A stretch of DNA of 37,664 nucleotides, from contig NZ_JACHEF010000003.1 of NCBI RefSeq assembly GCF_014207355.1, positions 1 through 37,664 of the forward strand, given 5' to 3'. A program made the translations under genes and the position numbers. This document shows, piece after piece, positions 9,082-16,234 of the stretch. A model generated the notes under the pieces. That model made no database searches. It worked only from the letters and a program-made list of their open reading frames with translations, and was not told the DNA's origin. Positions within the stretch are counted from its first letter, which is position 1; the number at the start of each line of letters is the position of its first letter. This DNA comes from Mesorhizobium sangaii (GTDB lineage Bacteria; Pseudomonadota; Alphaproteobacteria; Rhizobiales; Rhizobiaceae).

Positions 9082-9337
9082 CGGCGTCGTTCCTTTCCAG
9101 ATCGGGCCTTTCAGATCAGGACCGTGACCGCGCCGAGGCGCGGCCGACGTCGACCAGTTTCCCCCACTATTGTGGCAGCGCCATCAAGATTTGCCGCCGA
9201 TGACCAAAACGTGATGATGCTGGAAGCCTTCAAGGCATTCGCGAAGGAGGACAAGTGTCACCGAGCCGTGACTGGACGACAGGAGCCTCGCTCCTATCTT
9301 GCGATCGACACCAAAGCGGATCGAAGGAGCGCAGCCC

Positions 9338-10213
9338 ATGACGAAACCTGCCATCACCCAGGCGATGATCGACGCCTATGATGAATACACTCATCTGACG
9401 CTCGACCGCCGCCGCTTCATGGAGCAACTGACCCGGCTTGCCGGATCGGGTGCCGCCGCGGCCGCGATCGCACCGCTTTTGGCGGCAAATTCGGCGCAAG
9501 CGGCAATCGTCGCCGACAACGATCCTCGCGTGAAGGGCGAGGACATCACATATGCCGGCAGCAGCGGCGAGATGAAGGGCTATCTGGTCAAGCCGGCGAA
9601 CCAGTCCGGCAAGCTCGGCACTGTCATCGTCATCCACGAGAACAGGGGGCTCAACCCGCATATTCGCGATGTGGCGCGGCGCGTGGCGCTGGAAGGGTTC
9701 GTGGCGCTGGCGCCGGACTTCCTGTCGCCGCTCGGCGGCACGCCTGATGAAGAGGACAAGGCGCGCGACATGTTCGCCAAACTGGATTCCGCGCAGACCG
9801 TCGCCAACGGCGTGGCAACGGTCGCTTTCCTCAAGGCCGACAAGGACGGCAACGGCAAGGTCGGCGCCGTTGGCTTTTGCTGGGGCGGTGGCATGGCAAA
9901 CATGTTGGCCGTCAACACGCCCGATCTCAGCGCCTCCGTCGCCTACTACGGCATGCAGCCGAAGGCCGCCGATGTGTCGAAGATCAAGGCCGCGCTGCTG
10001 CTGCACTATGCGGGGCTGGACGAGCGCACCAATGCCGGCATCGACGCCTTCAAGAAGGAACTCGATGCCGCGCATGTCGAATACACGGTCTATGTCTATG
10101 AAGGCGCCAACCACGCCTTCAACAATGACACCTCGGCGGCGCGCTACGACAAGAAGGCGGCCGATCTCGCCTGGGGGCGCACGATCGCTTTCCTGAAGGA
10201 GAAGCTAGGGTAG
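9338..10213 (+). CDS. Dienelactone hydrolase family protein with Tat-like leader
   Basis: A 291-residue alpha/beta hydrolase. Near the N-terminus DRRRFMEQLTRLAGSG (23-38) plus a hydrophobic Ala-rich stretch ending in AANSAQA (49-55) resembles a twin-arginine signal, although the arginines start 23 residues in. The catalytic triad expected for dienelactone hydrolases can be placed at Cys181 (GFCWGGG), Asp228 (AGLDERTNAG) and His259 (GANHAF). IHENRGLNPHI is the typical oxyanion-loop region. The family hydrolyses dienelactone or other esters; the true substrate here is unknown. The ATG at 9338 has GAAGGAG upstream. It stands alone, convergent with the EamA gene after 22 bp. An exported form of this fold is fairly common in proteobacteria. 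Confidence 0.88.
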   Translation: MTKPAITQAMIDAYDEYTHLTLDRRRFMEQLTRLAGSGAAAAAIAPLLAANSAQAAIVADNDPRVKGEDITYAGSSGEMKGYLVKPANQSGKLGTVIVIHENRGLNPHIRDVARRVALEGFVALAPDFLSPLGGTPDEEDKARDMFAKLDSAQTVANGVATVAFLKADKDGNGKVGAVGFCWGGGMANMLAVNTPDLSASVAYYGMQPKAADVSKIKAALLLHYAGLDERTNAGIDAFKKELDAAHVEYTVYVYEGANHAFNNDTSAARYDKKAADLAWGRTIAFLKEKLG

Positions 10214-10235
10214 CCGATCCGCGGCACCGATTGTT

Positions 10236-11138
10236 TCATCGCGCCGGCTTGTGGAAGGCAACGCCGGCGACGACCAGCGCAATGCCGAGGCAGTCGGTCG
10301 GGCTCGGAATCTGGCGCAAGACGATGACGCCGATCAGCGTCGCGGTAACCGGCAGCAGCGACAGCATCAGGGCGAAGCTCGCGCGTGGCAGCCGCGACAT
10401 GGCGAGCTGGTCGCAGATGTAGGGAATGACCGACGAGCAGATGCCGACGCCGATGGCGGCGAGCAACAGCAATGGTGAGAAAAGGGCGGGCAGCGCGTCG
10501 GTGAGGCCGATCGGCAGCACGACGATGAAGGCAATGGCCATCGCCGCGCCGAGGCCCGCGATGCCGACGCCTGCGCCCGCGCGGGCGACGCGGTGGCCGA
10601 GCACGATGTAGCCGACGAACAGCGCGCCGTTGAGGAAGGCCCAGAACAGCCCGAGCGGATCGCTCGACCACTTGACGTCGATGAGCAGCAGAGTGCCGGT
10701 GACGGCCACGGCAAGGGCGGCGAGATTGCGCGGGCTCCTGAGGCCGATCAGCGCGATGCCGATGGTGCCGACGAATTCGACTGCCGCGACTAGCGACATC
10801 GGCAAGCGGTCTAGCGCCAGGTAAAACGAACAGTTCATCACCGCCAGGCAGGCGCCGAAGGCCAGCAACAGCAGCCGCGTCGAGCGATCGGCACGGGCGA
10901 AGGTTCGCCATGGACGGGTCAGCGGCGCGAAGATCAGGGCGGCGGTGGCGATGCGCAGCCACGCCATGCCGAGCACGCCGACATGCGGAAACAGCAGTAC
11001 GGCGAATGCCGGCCCGAGATAATGGAAGACGGCGCTGACGCCGAACCAGACATGCGGCGGCAGCCTTGCCGCCAGCCCGCCGAGGGCGGGGCCTGCACGG
11101 GCAGGGCTTGCCGCGAGTGCTTGCGTTTGATCATCCAT
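10236..11138 (-). CDS. EamA/RhtA-like drug/metabolite exporter
   Basis: A 300-residue inner-membrane protein of the DMT superfamily with about ten transmembrane helices in two EamA halves. The pattern HYLGPAFAVLLFPHVGVLGMAWLRI, LALDRLPMSLVAAVEFVGTIGIAL in the first half and SSVIPYICDQLAMSRLPRASFALMLSLLPVTATLIGVIVL in the second is that of RhtA-like threonine/homoserine exporters. It would export small amino acids or similar metabolites. It is divergent from an Lrp/AsnC regulator, which often controls such exporters in response to amino acids. The substrate is an inference. Confidence 0.87.
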   Translation of the reverse strand: MDDQTQALAASPARAGPALGGLAARLPPHVWFGVSAVFHYLGPAFAVLLFPHVGVLGMAWLRIATAALIFAPLTRPWRTFARADRSTRLLLLAFGACLAVMNCSFYLALDRLPMSLVAAVEFVGTIGIALIGLRSPRNLAALAVAVTGTLLLIDVKWSSDPLGLFWAFLNGALFVGYIVLGHRVARAGAGVGIAGLGAAMAIAFIVVLPIGLTDALPALFSPLLLLAAIGVGICSSVIPYICDQLAMSRLPRASFALMLSLLPVTATLIGVIVLRQIPSPTDCLGIALVVAGVAFHKPAR

Positions 11139-11199
11139 CGGATCAGTATCGCAGGCAGTTTTGTCGATTTATATGGGCGATGGTGGGTTCTTCTGGCTA

Positions 11200-11215
11200 G
11201 CTTTCGCCCGAAAGC
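11200..11215. promoter_or_regulatory. Perfect inverted repeat in front of the Lrp-type gene
   Basis: GCTTTCG-CC-CGAAAGC, a perfect 7+2+7 repeat, lies in the EamA/Lrp divergent region and directly abuts the AAGGAG ribosome site of the Lrp gene. It could be an autoregulatory operator or an mRNA hairpin affecting translation. No experimental support; position and symmetry only. Confidence 0.4.
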
Positions 11216-11227
11216 AAGGAGTTTTCG

Positions 11228-11707
11228 ATGAAACGCCTTCGAACTGAAAGCGCCGACCTCGATGCTGCGGATATGAAGATCCTGCGCCTGCTGGAGAAGG
11301 ACGCGCGTATCAGCACGGCGGAGCTTGCACGCTCGGTCGGCCTGTCGGCGCCGAGTGTCGCCGAGCGGATCAAGCGGCTGCAGGAGTGCGGCGTGATCGA
11401 GGCCTATTCGGTCAGGATCAACCCTGCGGCACTTGGCCTGCCGCTGTCGGCATGGCTGCGCATCCGTCCGGTGCCGGGGCAACTGGCTGTGGTGGCCGAG
11501 ATCATCCGCGAGTTGCCGGAGATCGCGCAATGCGACCGGGTGACCGCCGAGGACTGTTTCATCGCGCTGGCGCATGTCGGCTCGGTGGCCGAGCTCGAAC
11601 GGGTGATCGACCGCATCATTCCCTACGCGATGACCAACACGGCGATCATCCAGTCGTCACCAGTGGTGGCACGCTCGCCGCTGGGAGCGGTGAGGCGGTC
11701 GCCTTGA
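11228..11707 (+). CDS. Lrp/AsnC family transcriptional regulator
   Basis: A 159-residue regulator. The N-terminal winged helix begins at LDAADMKILRLLEKDARISTAELARSVGLSAPSVAERIKRL (about 11-51), the classic AsnC-type HTH, followed by GVIEAYSVRINPAALGL and a C-terminal ligand-binding RAM domain ending in TNTAIIQSSPVV. It would bind DNA as a dimer or higher oligomer and respond to an amino acid. It lies 89 bp from, and is divergent to, an EamA/RhtA-type exporter, so control of that exporter is the likely job. AAGGAG precedes the ATG. Confidence 0.93.
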   Translation: MKRLRTESADLDAADMKILRLLEKDARISTAELARSVGLSAPSVAERIKRLQECGVIEAYSVRINPAALGLPLSAWLRIRPVPGQLAVVAEIIRELPEIAQCDRVTAEDCFIALAHVGSVAELERVIDRIIPYAMTNTAIIQSSPVVARSPLGAVRRSP

Positions 11708-11912
11708 TGTTCAATAGAGAGGCGAGCATTCATAAGTGAGTTGGCAACAGCCACGTATGTCGATGGACACCCTTTCTCATGCCGTGGTCAATGCCACGGT
11801 CAAGGCGGCAGCGGTTGCGCTGGAGCAGAGCCGGAAGCCGTAAGATGATGCCTAAACTCGGACTGCCGTATGAAGGGCGCGCAGAGGAAAGTTCGCGTCA
11901 ACGGAAGCTAGG

Positions 11913-12389
11913 TCATTCACTAGCATAACGGCGGCTTCGCCTTCTGCAATCAGGCACTTCAGCAGCCATAGCGGCCAACCAAAGCACGCGACCTGGGACT
12001 CGGGCGGCCCAACGTCCTGCACCAGGCAAAACCTTTGTATTGATATTGTCCTCGTGGGCGATCAACGGCCGATCGTCACAATCGCCGTCAAGGGATGTTC
12101 GCGCCATGTCACACAGCGTTTCCAAGTCACGGGCGATACCGGCTAGGTCCGTTCGCGAGACCGCTGCCTCTTCAAGCAGTGCTAGGCAGGCGTGCAGAAA
12201 AGCACGGAGAGCCTGATGCTCGCCATCCGGTGCAGCGACGCGGCGGCGAAGCGCATCCAAAACGATTGTCAGCTCGCTAATGTTGCGTTTGTTGGGATGC
12301 CTGCGTCGGAAGAAGTCAAGTCTATTGGCGATCGCTGCCGCCCATATCGGCAATCCTGTTTCGATTTCAGATAGCGAGCCGTTCGCCAT
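11913..12389 (-). CDS. Hypothetical protein
   Basis: A 158-residue ORF with GGAGA about 8 bp before its ATG. I do not recognise the family. The first 100 residues look like a soluble helical protein (for example ISELTIVLDALRRRV, LRAFLHACLALLEEA); the last 40 are Arg/Ala-rich and irregular, which may mean the frame runs past an older stop. Third-position GC is visibly lower than in neighbouring genes, with many codons such as CTA, AGA, ACA and GGT, which suggests transfer or weak selection. It lies alone in a sparsely coding stretch between the Lrp gene and a small conserved-looking gene. Confidence 0.45.
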   Translation of the reverse strand: MANGSLSEIETGLPIWAAAIANRLDFFRRRHPNKRNISELTIVLDALRRRVAAPDGEHQALRAFLHACLALLEEAAVSRTDLAGIARDLETLCDMARTSLDGDCDDRPLIAHEDNINTKVLPGAGRWAARVPGRVLWLAAMAAEVPDCRRRSRRYASE

Positions 12390-12548
12390 CTCGCATCTCC
12401 ATTGCAGTCCGCACGCAATCCATATCGGCAGGGATTACACAATGCAAATGCACCGACGCTGTAACCGTCGCGGGAACGCATCTGCACGACAGAACGCAGG
12501 TTTCGACAAGGGGATATGGCAGCGGGGAGCTATCTCATAGTGGCGACG

Positions 12549-12746
12549 CTATGCGTGGCCGCGCCTCATGCGCGCCTGCTTCAGGATGGCGCGCCAGCGG
12601 ATCATGTCGAACGGGATCGGCTCGTTGTTGTTGGCGATGTGGAAGATCTCGTTGTTGACGTTCTTGAGCGAGCGCCAGAAATCATAGTCGGTGATGCGCG
12701 GATCGGCGACCAGCCTGTCCACTTCGACCTTGATGTCGGTTTTCAT
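12549..12746 (-). CDS. Small hypothetical protein (65 residues)
   Basis: MKTDIKVEVDRLVADPRIT... continues with a regular, charged sequence rich in Asn and aromatic residues (DYDFWRSLKNVNNEIFHIANNN) and ends in a basic tail. There is no signal peptide or membrane segment. GAGGGAC precedes the ATG. The composition looks like a real small soluble protein, but I cannot name a family. It is on the same strand as the gene at 11913-12389 and the thioesterase, but separated from each by about 150 bp. Confidence 0.6.
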   Translation of the reverse strand: MKTDIKVEVDRLVADPRITDYDFWRSLKNVNNEIFHIANNNEPIPFDMIRWRAILKQARMRRGHA

Positions 12747-12889
12747 GCACGTCCCTCGAACCGGCTTCGCCCGCCGCCGTATCGCAACCCATGAGCATCG
12801 TTCTCGACCGCTCCGCTGAGTCGTTCAATGGCTCAATTGGCTTGTTCCCGTTAAAACCCCGGTAAGGTTAACGTGGCCGCCGAGTCGCT

Positions 12890-13375
12890 TCAAGCGGTCT
12901 TGCGGCGAATCCCGATCGAACGGCCGGCGCGCTCCGGCATCGGCAGTGCCGAATGGGCGGAGCGCATGGCTTCGACCTTGGCAAGCACATCGGCGGGGAA
13001 GGGCGCCACCTTCGGCCCGGACATGTCGACATGCAGCGAAAGCGATTCCGAGGTGGCGGCGAGCCAGCCGTCGACATGGCGGATTTCCTGGTAGACCCGC
13101 AGCCGCTTGTCGTCATGGTCGATCAACTGGAAGGTGACCGTGACCTTGTGCTCGAGATGCAGCTCCTGCACGTAGCAGACATGGACTTCCGCCGTGTAGA
13201 TGGTGAGGCGGCGGTCCCTGGCGTAGTTCGGCCCCATGCCCATCGCCTCGAAGGCGTCGTCCGAGCAGCGGTCGAACAGCACGTTGTAATAGGCCATGTT
13301 GAGATGGCCGTTGTAGTCAATCCAGTCCTTCTCGATGTCCATGGGTTGGGAGACGAAGGGGGCGGGGATAGGCAT
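12890..13375 (-). CDS. Hot-dog fold thioesterase (4HBT type)
   Basis: A 161-residue acyl-CoA thioesterase. The family motif is clear: DWIDYNGHLNMAYYNVLFDRCSD (about 17-39), where Asp20 is the expected catalytic Asp, followed by YTAEVHVCYVQELHLEHKVTVTFQLIDHDDKRLRVYQEI. This subgroup resembles the thioesterases linked to carnitine/betainyl-CoA metabolism, but no such genes are adjacent, so the acyl substrate stays open. It is divergent from the D-lactate-dehydrogenase-type gene, with a 206-bp gap carrying a short palindrome. Confidence 0.85.
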   Translation of the reverse strand: MPIPAPFVSQPMDIEKDWIDYNGHLNMAYYNVLFDRCSDDAFEAMGMGPNYARDRRLTIYTAEVHVCYVQELHLEHKVTVTFQLIDHDDKRLRVYQEIRHVDGWLAATSESLSLHVDMSGPKVAPFPADVLAKVEAMRSAHSALPMPERAGRSIGIRRKTA

Positions 13376-13434
13376 CGAAACTTCCTTGTTCTGGTGCTGG
13401 ACAGACTGTTGCCAGTGAGACTAGATCGGTTCAT

Positions 13435-13449
13435 CGTTTCACGGAAACG
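13435..13449. promoter_or_regulatory. Inverted repeat between thioesterase and flavoprotein genes
   Basis: CGTTTC-ACG-GAAACG, a perfect 6+3+6 repeat in the divergent promoter region, 60 bp upstream of the thioesterase start and 133 bp upstream of the flavoprotein start. It may be an operator. No regulator is encoded next to it. Confidence 0.3.
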
Positions 13450-13581
13450 CCGAACTGCTCTATCTCCTTGTTTGACGCAATTCCGGACGGAAAGCCGCTC
13501 CACGCCTTTCCTGGAATTGCCGAGCGCATCATCCATAGATGCACAACAAGGGTGCGCGCTGGTCCATTCGCGGAGGAATTC

Positions 13582-15000
13582 ATGGCTCTGAGCGACCTCA
13601 ATCCGGTCGAACGCAACGACGAAGGCATCGCGGCGGTGCTCGGCATCCTCAAGCAGCGGCTCGGCGAGCGCTTCCAGACCGGCCAGGCCATCCGCTCCCA
13701 GCACGCGCACACCACCACCTATATTCCGACGCAGGCGCCGGATGGCGTCGCCTTCCCGGAGACGACGGCCGAGGTGCAGGAGATCGTGCGCGCCTGCGCC
13801 ACCTACCGGGTGCCTGTGATCGCCTTCGGCGTCGGCTCATCGCTCGAAGGCCACACCAATGCGCCGGGCGGCGGCATCTCGGTCGATACGTCACGGATGA
13901 ACCGCATCCTGGCGGTCAATCCGCAGGATCTCGACTGTACCGTCGAACCCGGCGTCACCCGCGAGGATCTGAACCGGCATTTGCGCGACACTGGCCTGTT
14001 CTTTCCGATCGATCCGGGCGCCAATGCCTCGCTCGGCGGCATGGCGGCGACGCGGGCGTCCGGCACCAATGCGGTGCGCTACGGCACGATGCGCGAGAAC
14101 GTGCTGTCGCTGACCGCGGTCATGGCCGACGGCGAAACGGTGACGACCGGCAAGCGCGCGAAAAAGAGCTCGGCCGGCTACGATTTGACGCGATTGTTGG
14201 TCGGCTCGGAAGGCACGCTTGGCATCATCACGTCGCTGACACTGAAGCTGCAAGGCATTCCGCAAGCGATCTCCGGCGGCGTCTGTCCCTTTCCGAGTGT
14301 CGAGGCGGCCTGCAACACGGTCATCGCGACGATCCAGATGGGCATACCGGTGGCGCGCATCGAACTGGTCAACGCACTGCAGATGCGGGCGATGAAAAAT
14401 TATTCGAAACTCGATTATCCCGAGAGCCCGTGCCTGTTCGTCGAATTCCACGGCAGCGACGCCGGCGTTGCCGAGCAGGCCGAGACCTTCGGCATGATCG
14501 CCGAGGAGAACGGCGGCGGGCCGTTCCTGTGGACCAGTGTCGCCGAGGAGCGGACGAAACTGTGGAAGGCGAGGCACGACGCCTACTGGTCGTCGCTGAC
14601 GCTGCGGCCGGGCGCCAAGGGGCTGTCGACCGATGTCTGCGTACCGATCTCGCGCTTTGCCGAATGCGTCACCGAGACCGAAGCCGACATCTCCAAGATG
14701 GGGCTGATCGCGCCGATCGTCGGCCATGCCGGCGACGGCAATTTTCACGTGCTGGTGCTGATGGACGTGAACGATCCGAAGGAGATCGCGCTGTCGGAAA
14801 AGTTCGTCGCTCGGCTCAACATGCGGGCGATCGCCATGGACGGCACCTGCACTGGCGAGCACGGCATCGGCCAGGGCAAGATCGGCTTCCTGCGTCACGA
14901 ACTCGGCCACGGCGTCGACATCATGCGCACCATCAAGCAGGCGCTCGATCCGCTTGATATCATGAACCCGGGCAAGATATTGCCTAGCGTCGGCCATTAG
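13582..15000 (+). CDS. FAD-binding oxidoreductase, D-lactate dehydrogenase (cytochrome) type
   Basis: A 472-residue flavoprotein of the GlcD/DLD family. The N-terminal FAD_binding_4 domain shows FPETTAEVQEIVRAC, FGVGSSLEGHTNAPGGGISVD and SLGGMAATRASGTNAVRYGTM. The C-terminal FAD-oxidase cap shows GHAGDGNFHVLVL and the end motif GEHGIGQGK. It would oxidise D-lactate or another 2-hydroxy acid and pass electrons to a quinone or cytochrome. The ATG at 13582 has GGAGGAATTC just before it; the frame is open further up, without a good site. Glycolate oxidase partner subunits are absent, which fits a stand-alone D-lactate dehydrogenase rather than GlcD. Confidence 0.92.
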   Translation: MALSDLNPVERNDEGIAAVLGILKQRLGERFQTGQAIRSQHAHTTTYIPTQAPDGVAFPETTAEVQEIVRACATYRVPVIAFGVGSSLEGHTNAPGGGISVDTSRMNRILAVNPQDLDCTVEPGVTREDLNRHLRDTGLFFPIDPGANASLGGMAATRASGTNAVRYGTMRENVLSLTAVMADGETVTTGKRAKKSSAGYDLTRLLVGSEGTLGIITSLTLKLQGIPQAISGGVCPFPSVEAACNTVIATIQMGIPVARIELVNALQMRAMKNYSKLDYPESPCLFVEFHGSDAGVAEQAETFGMIAEENGGGPFLWTSVAEERTKLWKARHDAYWSSLTLRPGAKGLSTDVCVPISRFAECVTETEADISKMGLIAPIVGHAGDGNFHVLVLMDVNDPKEIALSEKFVARLNMRAIAMDGTCTGEHGIGQGKIGFLRHELGHGVDIMRTIKQALDPLDIMNPGKILPSVGH

Positions 15001-15051
15001 ATGTCGGCTGCCGGACACCAGGCGCCCATGCGCCAGGTGAAACCGGATCGC

Positions 15052-16056
15052 TTACTCGACAGGCTTCTGCAGCGCAGCTGATGCAGGCTTCTCCTGCGCG
15101 CCCTGAACAAGCGTTTGCAGCATGGGGCGGGTTGGCGCGAAGAACGTCGTCCCAGTGTGCGGGGTGGAGAAATCGAGCAGCCGGTCGTAAGCGCCCGGCG
15201 GGTCACCGATGTACATTCGCTGCAGCATCTTCTCGATCACCCAGAGATACCTGCTATAGCCGATAAAATAGGTTCCGAATTCCCGCCGCCCCGGCTGGCC
15301 GAAAGGCATGTTGTCGCGCAGGATGTCGTATTCGTTGCCATCGGCATCCTCGATGGTGGCCAGCGACTTGTGCGATTTGCGCGGCGCGTCGTCATCATCG
15401 ATTTCGATGTTGTCGATCTTGGTGCGGCCGATGATCTCTTCCTGGAGCGGCGTTGGCGTTCGCGCCCACGCATCGAGATCGTGCAGATATTTCTGAACGA
15501 CGACATAGCTGCCGCCGGCGAAGTCGGCATCCTCATCGCCGACGAGCGCCGAGGCAGGCAGATCGAGACCGGTGGGGTTGGCCGTGCCGTCGACAAAGCC
15601 GAGCAGGTCACGCGCATCGAAATAGCGGAAGCCCGAGACCTCGTCGACGACCGTCACGCCGTCGCCAAGGCTGTCGAGCAGAATTCGCTCGAACTCGAAG
15701 CACATGTCGGGGCGTTCGGACCGGATGTGGAAGAGAAGGTCGCCCGCTGTCGACGGCGCCGAATGAACCGCACCCTTGATCGGCGCAAACGATCTCAGCT
15801 CTAGCGGCCGCCGGTCTGGAGAGAGACGATCCCAGAGATCACGGCCGATGCCGGCAATACACGACAGCCGGCCGGACAGGTCGCGGAATCCGACAGTCTT
15901 GACGAGATCGTCAAGCCCCCCGAGCACGGCCGCGATCTTGGCGAGAGCGCTCTGCTCGCTGGCGACGGTGACGACAAGAAAGACCGCCGACAACGACAAT
16001 GGCGCGTCGACGCTTTGGGCATCGATCGGCACGCGGTCCCAGTTCTTCCCTGACAT
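15052..16056 (-). CDS. DyP-type heme peroxidase
   Basis: A 334-residue dye-decolourising peroxidase. The distal motif GFVDGT is at 153-158 (Asp156); a likely proximal heme His is His229 (PRKSHKSL); GRREFGTYFIGYSRY (256-270) is the conserved C-terminal region. It uses hydrogen peroxide to oxidise organic substrates. There is no Tat signal, so it should be cytoplasmic (YfeX-like class). The C-terminus (SAALQKPVE) lacks the usual encapsulin targeting peptide and no encapsulin gene is near. The ATG at 16056 is preferred because the family sequence starts there and CGGAG precedes it; the frame continues upstream to 16158 through a tandem repeat. Convergent with the flavoprotein gene. Confidence 0.9.
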   Translation of the reverse strand: MSGKNWDRVPIDAQSVDAPLSLSAVFLVVTVASEQSALAKIAAVLGGLDDLVKTVGFRDLSGRLSCIAGIGRDLWDRLSPDRRPLELRSFAPIKGAVHSAPSTAGDLLFHIRSERPDMCFEFERILLDSLGDGVTVVDEVSGFRYFDARDLLGFVDGTANPTGLDLPASALVGDEDADFAGGSYVVVQKYLHDLDAWARTPTPLQEEIIGRTKIDNIEIDDDDAPRKSHKSLATIEDADGNEYDILRDNMPFGQPGRREFGTYFIGYSRYLWVIEKMLQRMYIGDPPGAYDRLLDFSTPHTGTTFFAPTRPMLQTLVQGAQEKPASAALQKPVE

Positions 16057-16103
16057 CCGAAAAATCTCCGCTTTTTCCAGGATTTGTTTCAGATCATCAG
16101 AGA

Positions 16104-16156
16104 TCACGCAACTGCGGACGAGACATCGCGCAGCTGCGGACGAGACATCACGCAAC
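16104..16156. repeat. 22-bp direct repeats upstream of the DyP peroxidase gene
   Basis: Two tandem 22-bp units (16104-16125 and 16126-16147) differ at two positions, with core CTGCGGACGAGACATC, and a third partial copy starts at 16148 (TCACGCAAC). They sit 48 bp upstream of the peroxidase ATG and 80-130 bp upstream of the AsmA gene, so they could be repeated binding sites for a regulator of either gene, or a simple local duplication. Confidence 0.75.
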
Positions 16157-16234
16157 ACTGGATGAATTGCCTCTTTATCGACACGCGGATGCAGGTAGAG
16201 TGCGGCAGAATTTCAATCAACCTGTTCGGAGCTG

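Noticed and set aside
11757..11843. 28-codon ORF (MSMDTLSHAVVNATVKAAAVALEQSRKP) downstream of the Lrp gene
   Set aside because: Very short, no clear ribosome site and no recognisable family; could be a remnant but is not supported as a gene.
12849..12873. CGTTAA ... TTAACG inverted repeat, possible CtrA-type site
   Set aside because: The two TTAA boxes are 13 bp apart, not the 7 bp of a CtrA site; similar GTTAAC-type sequences arise often between genes.
13891..15018. 375-codon minus-strand frame opposite the D-lactate-dehydrogenase-type gene
   Set aside because: Antisense shadow; all family motifs are on the plus strand.
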